Below, one piece after another: positions 59,618 through 64,000 of a DNA stretch of 64,000 bases. The stretch covers positions 5,703-69,702 of the forward strand of contig CALJKQ010000064.1 of NCBI GenBank assembly GCA_937973565.1, read 5' to 3'. Numbering within the stretch: the first letter of the stretch is position 1; each line of letters begins with the position of its first letter. A model generated the notes under the pieces. That model saw only the letters and a program-made list of their open reading frames with translations. It had not been told where the DNA came from and did not search any database. The translations under genes were made by a program, and so were the position numbers. This stretch comes from an uncultured Saprospiraceae bacterium. GTDB lineage: Bacteria; Bacteroidota; Bacteroidia; Chitinophagales; Saprospiraceae.

Positions 59618-60363
59618 CTTAAACAACTTTTAAATAGCTAAAGGTTTCTCAGACACCAGTTTAAAATCATTTTTTCATGATGTAGGGCCGAGTCTGCAGT
59701 TTAATGCCCGGGACGCCAAAATTCATTTAATTTCCACTTATTTTCATTTCTTTTCCCAATAAGCTTAGTATATTAAATTTCTGATGGTAATTTTTAAAAA
59801 TGAAAAACTCAATCACGAAGCTGTAATTACAGCCTATGATTAAAAAATGAGATACAGCAATTCTGACTAAGAACCACTAAATTAATTCTGACTTACTGTT
59901 TATTTTCTGTGAGTATGCGTTTTCGATTTCATAGCTGAGTTCCTTTCTAATTCAAATATAGTATTAATTATTTATAACAGAAAATTTATTTTATAAAAAT
60001 ATGTTAAAATTTATATAATGTACAAAACATAATGTAAATAAATATTACTTCATCATGTGTCGATCTACATTATTCAAATTGATTAAGGCAGCCAACAATC
60101 TAATTATAAATAAAACCCACCATTCCGTTTTGAACATCCCATCTTAAAATATTTTTATGTAAAAGGCCACCGCTCTAACAGGAGAAATAAAAACCGAAAC
60201 TAATTCCAGGAAGGTACGAATTAAATTTTGATAATTCATTTAGCCATAGTTAAAATACACCACTACACGATACTCAATTAGGTTGAGCCATCTTTTTGAA
60301 TTTTATTTAACATTATAATTTTTAATAATTCCAACGTTCCATAAGCCAAAAGTATCCTTGGAA
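59618..60363. other. Long AT-rich region without a gene
   Basis: About 750 bp of AT-rich sequence with many stop codons in all frames. The only structure noticed is the palindrome GCTGTAATTACAGC at 59820-59833. No tRNA, repeat array or RNA family was recognised. Confidence 0.5.
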
Positions 60364-60840
60364 CTACGGATTCACCTTCCAGATTTTATCTGAATAGGGC
60401 AGGTATTCCGGCAAGGCTGCAGATCCAAACCAGGTTAGCAATTCATAGCCTAGCAAACAATTTTTTATAGCGGGATCCGTTTGCAGCAGGGCATGGGCTT
60501 CCTCGGGTGTATTGAGCTTGTTCAGAATAAAAATCCCTCTGTATTGTAGTTCGTTTTTTGCCAGTGGTCCGGCCACAATGAGTTTGCCCTCCTCCACCAG
60601 TCGGTGAATATTGGACATATGACCTTTGAAATACTCATTTGTTTCTTCTTTGGTGGCCGAGGTATTTGAACCTGTTTTCAGGATTACCAGAAAATAGGAT
60701 TTCATGCCGTAATCATTGGCACCCAATTTTTCGGCCAGGGCTTTATCGTAATTGGGATTGGCAATTGGGGTCGTTGTCTCTGATTGTGCCACAAGAAAAT
60801 GCAGGGAAAAGCAAAAAACAAGCGTCAAAAGATTTTTCAT
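60364..60840 (-). CDS. Secreted YciI-like protein
   Basis: 158 residues: signal peptide (LTLVFCFSLHFLVAQ), a spacer, and a YciI-like ferredoxin-fold domain (~50-135; 'KSYFLVILKTGSNTSATKEETNEYFKGHMSNIHRLVEEGKLIVAGPL', 'GIFILNKLNTPEEAHALLQTDP'). Ordinary YciI proteins are cytoplasmic and ~100 residues; the exported form is found in Bacteroidota. The start at 60840 is preferred for the signal. Activity unknown. Confidence 0.88.
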   Translation of the reverse strand: MKNLLTLVFCFSLHFLVAQSETTTPIANPNYDKALAEKLGANDYGMKSYFLVILKTGSNTSATKEETNEYFKGHMSNIHRLVEEGKLIVAGPLAKNELQYRGIFILNKLNTPEEAHALLQTDPAIKNCLLGYELLTWFGSAALPEYLPYSDKIWKVNP

Positions 60841-60878
60841 TACTATCATTAAATATTGGTTTATAAAATGCTATGCAT

Positions 60879-60910
60879 TAAAGGTATACATTTCCTTATT
60901 TCCTGATAAA
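60879..60910 (-). promoter_or_regulatory. Candidate promoter of the YciI-like gene
   Basis: Minus strand TTTA, 20 bp, TACCTTTA, one base off TAnnTTTG, 39 bp before the ATG. Confidence 0.4.
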
Positions 60911-61056
60911 ATTACCACAAAATTATTATGACCAGGCTTTCCTGGATGATTGTTTGCCTTACCTTAAAAACATTGTATTTTTCATTTTTCTTGACGGCAT
61001 AAAATATTTATTTTCAAGTAAATATGTATTTGTATATTTGATACACTTACTTTATA

Positions 61057-61510
61057 ATGAGAGCCTATTGCATCAGCCTGTTTTTGGTGACTTAGTGTTA
61101 TACCCTGGCCGGGGCTCAGTCATATCGTTTATTTACCATGCGGGATGGCCTTTCTCAGATGAAAATAACCTCTTTGCATCTCGATAAACGCGGCTATCTT
61201 TGGATAGGCACTCGCAATGGTCTCAATAAGTTTGATGGTGAAAAATTGAGGTCTATATCGAAAATGAGGGCTTATTGCAAAATAGGATGTATGACATTGA
61301 CAAAGACCGGATGGCTATTCTTTTCATTCTTACTTATTATGTATTATTGATGGGTCTAATTTTGCTTTCTAGTTTGGTCCTTATGCCAGCGTGTTCTTTG
61401 ATCTGAATGTTGCCGAGGAAGGATAATGTATGGAATTGTGAGCATTATATCAACAGGGCTTTGTATGCATTATATGAGGGTAAACAAATATTTTATGGAT
61501 TCAAAAAAAG
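61057..61510 (+). pseudogene. Decayed remnant of a reg_prop (two-component propeller) sensor gene
   Basis: An ATG at 61057 begins a signal peptide interrupted by TAG at 61093-61095; the same frame then reads LAGAQSYRLFTMRDGLSQ and 'LHLDKRGYLWIGTRNGLNKFDG', the N-terminal start of a two-component-regulator propeller. After ~61250 the next frame continues VYIENEGLLQNRMYDIDKD, then another frame gives 'DGSNFAF', a stop at 61370-61372 and FGPYASVFFDLN, and a fourth segment gives DNVWNCEHYINRALYALYEG. The rest of the sensor is missing, and the remnant ends at the carboxylesterase 3' end. Hence a truncated, frameshifted relic. Confidence 0.85.
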
Positions 61511-61534
61511 TCCAGTAAAAAAAATTTACGTACT

Positions 61535-63361
61535 TCAAATTTTTAGAAACCAGCCTGCTTTCGATTGAGTTTTCAGTATGTATAGCCCTGGAGCAAGTGA
61601 AGTAACATCTATTCGGACACAGGCTTTTGAGCTCTTATATAGAAGCATCCCACTGGCATTGTATATTTCATAACCATCGTAAGTACTGACTTCAAGAATC
61701 CCATGGGTCGGATTGGGATAGATGGAATGTGAAATCTCATTTTCCACATCTTTCGTTTCTGTTGTGCTTTTACATCCCATAAATCCCACCACATTGTCCC
61801 ATAAATTGCAGGCTTCGGTCCGGATACCACATTGGTTGCCATCAGGATCATCGTTTATTTCAAGGTAACAATCATCGTTGCTTTGGTATGGATTCCATAC
61901 TTCGAGTCCAACGCCATTGGGATTGCCGGTCTTCGCAAAATTGACCCAGTAATTCAGCATGTTATATTGAACAGCGGCATCGGAAGGTCGGAACAGAAAT
62001 CCACTGCCCAGGGTAGCATTTTCCCAATTGTTGAATACGTAAAACAGCTCCATGCCATGGTACGAACCATAGGCTGCCAGTTGAGGAATGGAGTGTTTGT
62101 AAGTAAAAAAATAGCGCCAAACGGCTTCTGTTTGATTCAGGCTGATGCATTGAGCAGTCCTTCGGGTAGTACTTGTAAACTGAGCATCGGTCAATATGGC
62201 CACATAGGAGGCTCTGGCTTCTGTGGCATTGGCACCCGGCGGATAAAGAGCCAATGCCTGCGGGCGCAGTGCCTGTGGAACAGTGGTATTGATAAGGACA
62301 TTTACTGTAAACGGTGCAACTGTAGGCGGTGCCGATAAACTCATCTCTTCCGCATTGGATCCAATCATCAGGGGTACTTTGTTGAAGTTACCTGATTCAA
62401 ACACCTTGTTGGGGAAATCAAGGAAAACTACTTTATCCAGGGTTGGTTGCCACGACACTTGTACCGCACCACCGGATACCGGGCTTTTATCGTATTTAAT
62501 TAATGAATCCGCGGGTAGTGATCGCATGTATTGAATTTTTTCAGTATCGGTTCCGGTATTGATGAATTTATCAACATAGGCAATGCCCTTGTTTTTGGAG
62601 TCCTGGTATGGATTGATCACCGGTGCCGCGCTTTGAATGCAGGCCCTCTGGAAAAGACCCTTTGCCATGGGGGTAGTGAGCAGGTTCCCAACGTTGACAC
62701 CACCCGCACTCTCTCCGAAAATCATCACTTGGGAGGGGTCTCCTCCAAAGTTGGAAATGTTGTTTTGTACCCATTTCAAGGCTAGGATCTGATCGAGCAC
62801 GCCATAGTTGCCGGACACATTGTTTTCATTTTCAGCCTCAAGGCCGCCATGGACCAGATAACCCAATGCTCCCAGTCTATACTGAATGGTCACAACCACC
62901 ACATCTCCTCTTTCAGAAAGATTTTTACCAAAATAGAGTTGGGTGCCCCCGGCTGTCTCACTGGCACCGCCCTGCTGATTGCCTCCTCCATGAATAAATA
63001 CCATCACCGCTTTGTTGCCGGTACCCAGTTGTGGGGTCCATACATTGAGATAGAGACAATCTTCACTTCCCATTATGGTAGAAGTGGTGTCGCCCTGGGA
63101 AAAGTTTTTTTGAGCGCACATGGGCGCAAAAGCAGTAGTCGGTAAAATGTCGTTCCACCCATCGGGAAGCCTCGGTGCTTTCCAGCGTAGCGAGTCGATA
63201 GGAGGTTTGGCAAAAGGAATGCCCAAAAACTGGTATACATTGCCGTTTAATGTTCCCTGGATTTGTCCGAATTGCGTGTTGACAACTTGCGAATAGGTCC
63301 GTAAAAAATGAAGGCAAAGAACAAATAAGACAATCAATTTTTTCGAAGTAAATAGAGACAT
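61535..63361 (-). CDS. Type B carboxylesterase with T9SS sorting domain
   Basis: 608 residues: signal peptide (LIVLFVLCLHFLRTYSQ), a carboxylesterase/lipase domain (~25-510) with 'FLGIPFAKPPIDSLRWKAP', 'EDCLYLNVWTP', 'VFIHGGGNQQGG', nucleophile Ser in GESAGGVNVG (~215) and catalytic His in YGSYHGMELFYVF (~435), then a C-terminal T9SS type A domain ('SIYPNPTHGILEVSTYDGYEIYNASGMLLY', ending 'GWFLKI'). It hydrolyses ester substrates outside the cell; the natural substrate is unknown. Confidence 0.93.
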   Translation of the reverse strand: MSLFTSKKLIVLFVLCLHFLRTYSQVVNTQFGQIQGTLNGNVYQFLGIPFAKPPIDSLRWKAPRLPDGWNDILPTTAFAPMCAQKNFSQGDTTSTIMGSEDCLYLNVWTPQLGTGNKAVMVFIHGGGNQQGGASETAGGTQLYFGKNLSERGDVVVVTIQYRLGALGYLVHGGLEAENENNVSGNYGVLDQILALKWVQNNISNFGGDPSQVMIFGESAGGVNVGNLLTTPMAKGLFQRACIQSAAPVINPYQDSKNKGIAYVDKFINTGTDTEKIQYMRSLPADSLIKYDKSPVSGGAVQVSWQPTLDKVVFLDFPNKVFESGNFNKVPLMIGSNAEEMSLSAPPTVAPFTVNVLINTTVPQALRPQALALYPPGANATEARASYVAILTDAQFTSTTRRTAQCISLNQTEAVWRYFFTYKHSIPQLAAYGSYHGMELFYVFNNWENATLGSGFLFRPSDAAVQYNMLNYWVNFAKTGNPNGVGLEVWNPYQSNDDCYLEINDDPDGNQCGIRTEACNLWDNVVGFMGCKSTTETKDVENEISHSIYPNPTHGILEVSTYDGYEIYNASGMLLYKSSKACVRIDVTSLAPGLYILKTQSKAGWFLKI

Positions 63362-63746
63362 TTTGGTCTTTTTTGGTTTAGACTAGTTTAATGAGAAAAG
63401 GTAAAATGAAAATTCAATTTAATCTTTTTTCAAAAAGCGGGTACGATGGTAATAGGGGACCCTTTTTTTTAGGCCGATTCCGGGTAAGGGCAAAATCTGG
63501 TTTTGTCAACACAACAAAATAAAATTTGGTTTTGATAAAAATTACCGACCTTTTTAATATTATATTTAACGGGATTGTTTTCAATGAAATTTAATTTTGC
63601 GACTTTTGTTTGACTCATAAAACGATGCCAACTTTGCATGAGGATATGTCCGAGTATTTTTTTAATAATTTTTCATAGATAAGTTTACCCTCTCGGGTAA
63701 TTGGCAACAAAGACAATGCCTCGTGTTTAAAATCTTGTTAGCAGTG
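63362..63746. other. Intergenic region between esterase and pxpA genes
   Basis: No gene seen. A weak GGGT/ACCC hairpin followed by eight T lies at ~63438-63470 and a short TACCC/GGGTA stem at ~63687-63700; neither is a convincing terminator. Confidence 0.35.
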
Positions 63747-64000
63747 TTAAATCTTTTTTATTACAACAGCAATGTCAGACAAGGCAGGATGATCACCGTG
63801 TATACAAACAGTATCGGTGATCAGGTCATGCAGATTACCGGCTTTGTCAATAACCTTACCTTTGCAAAGGTATTCAAATTGCATTTTCACCGCCACAGGG
63901 TCCGTTAAAACAGCACCGGGCTCGTTGCGTGAGACCAGACTCAAATCTTCATTGTACGCCCTGTCTGCAAAACTTTCTCTCAGCACCGGCAAATTTTCTT
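63747..64000 (-). CDS. pxpA: 5-oxoprolinase subunit A (LamB/YcsF family), C-terminal part
   Basis: The last ~83 residues only; the gene continues past the window. 'VLRESFADRAYNEDLSLVSRNEPGAVLTDP', 'CKGKVIDKAGNLHDLITDTVCIHGDHPALSDIA' match the C-terminus of PxpA (ExFADRxYxxDGTLVxRxxPGA ... ICVHGD). PxpA with PxpB/PxpC opens 5-oxoproline to glutamate with ATP; the partner genes are not in view. Confidence 0.9.
   Translation of the reverse strand, partial: ENLPVLRESFADRAYNEDLSLVSRNEPGAVLTDPVAVKMQFEYLCKGKVIDKAGNLHDLITDTVCIHGDHPALSDIAVVIKKI

Noticed and set aside
59618..60363. A hidden tRNA or small RNA in the long AT-rich gap
   Set aside because: No cloverleaf T-loop (GGTTCGANTCC) or strong terminator is seen; only one 14-bp palindrome.

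Overview
The window reads as chromosomal DNA of a free-living member of the Bacteroidota, probably close to the Saprospiria. The evidence is a SusC/SusD pair, several TonB-dependent receptors, Type IX secretion (Por) C-terminal sorting domains, FecI/FecR-type regulation, DUF6702 and DUF6913 proteins, very large FG-GAP/VCBS lipoproteins, and promoters of the Bacteroidota form (TTTG or CTTG, about 20 bp, TAnnTTTG). Shine-Dalgarno sequences are weak. Three genes (the TonB receptor at 4477, kdsD, and the first VCBS gene) appear to start with TTG. I see no rRNA, tRNA, CRISPR, prophage or insertion sequence.

Layout. 1-2.3 kb: start of dapA, a DUF6913 protein, a TIGR01777 epimerase and a lipoprotein with duplicated halves. 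2.4-7.1 kb: ECF sigma factor, HExxH lipoprotein, FecR anti-sigma factor and STN-bearing TonB receptor, a complete surface-signalling locus. 7.1-11.3 kb: haem-binding protein, then mreC-mreD-mrdA-folA (cell shape plus folate). 11.5-15.9 kb: a PTPS/QueD-like enzyme, a coupled four-gene envelope operon (periplasmic protein, secreted YidD-like protein, two TPR membrane proteins), and two small envelope proteins. 16-19.9 kb: recQ-aroQ and kdsD. 20.2-27.2 kb: three tandem POT peptide transporters facing a TonB receptor. 27.2-39.7 kb: LacI regulator with two operators, SusC, SusD, a strong terminator and two ~1100-residue VCBS/ASPIC-UnbV lipoproteins. 39.7-46.3 kb: adenine deaminase, thiolase, a large secreted metallopeptidase and a 60-residue gene with its own promoter and terminator. 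46.4-51.7 kb: repeats, rpsT, DUF6702-ahcY, an ECF sigma/anti-sigma/Spy-like operon and a Kir-type channel. 52-56 kb: membrane adenylate cyclase, cNMP-binding patatin phospholipase and HD hydrolase. 56-64 kb: a miniature cytochrome-oxidase-subunit-I-like protein, a T9SS cargo protein with a lipoprotein partner, a secreted YciI-like protein, a decayed two-component propeller gene, a T9SS carboxylesterase and the 3' end of pxpA.

How the genes work together. Three modules show internal logic. The sigma/FecR/TonB locus should switch its own receptor on when ligand is bound. The LacI-SusCD-VCBS locus is built like a polysaccharide-utilization locus but carries two giant calcium-binding-motif lipoproteins where enzymes would be expected; its regulator gene appears autoregulated, with an almost leaderless transcript. 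The cyclase-patatin-HD genes contain a cAMP source, a cyclic-nucleotide-gated lipase and a candidate hydrolase. The strongest candidates for something undescribed are this last module, the YidD/TPR envelope operon, and the mini-COX1 protein that keeps one haem ligand and has lost the other.
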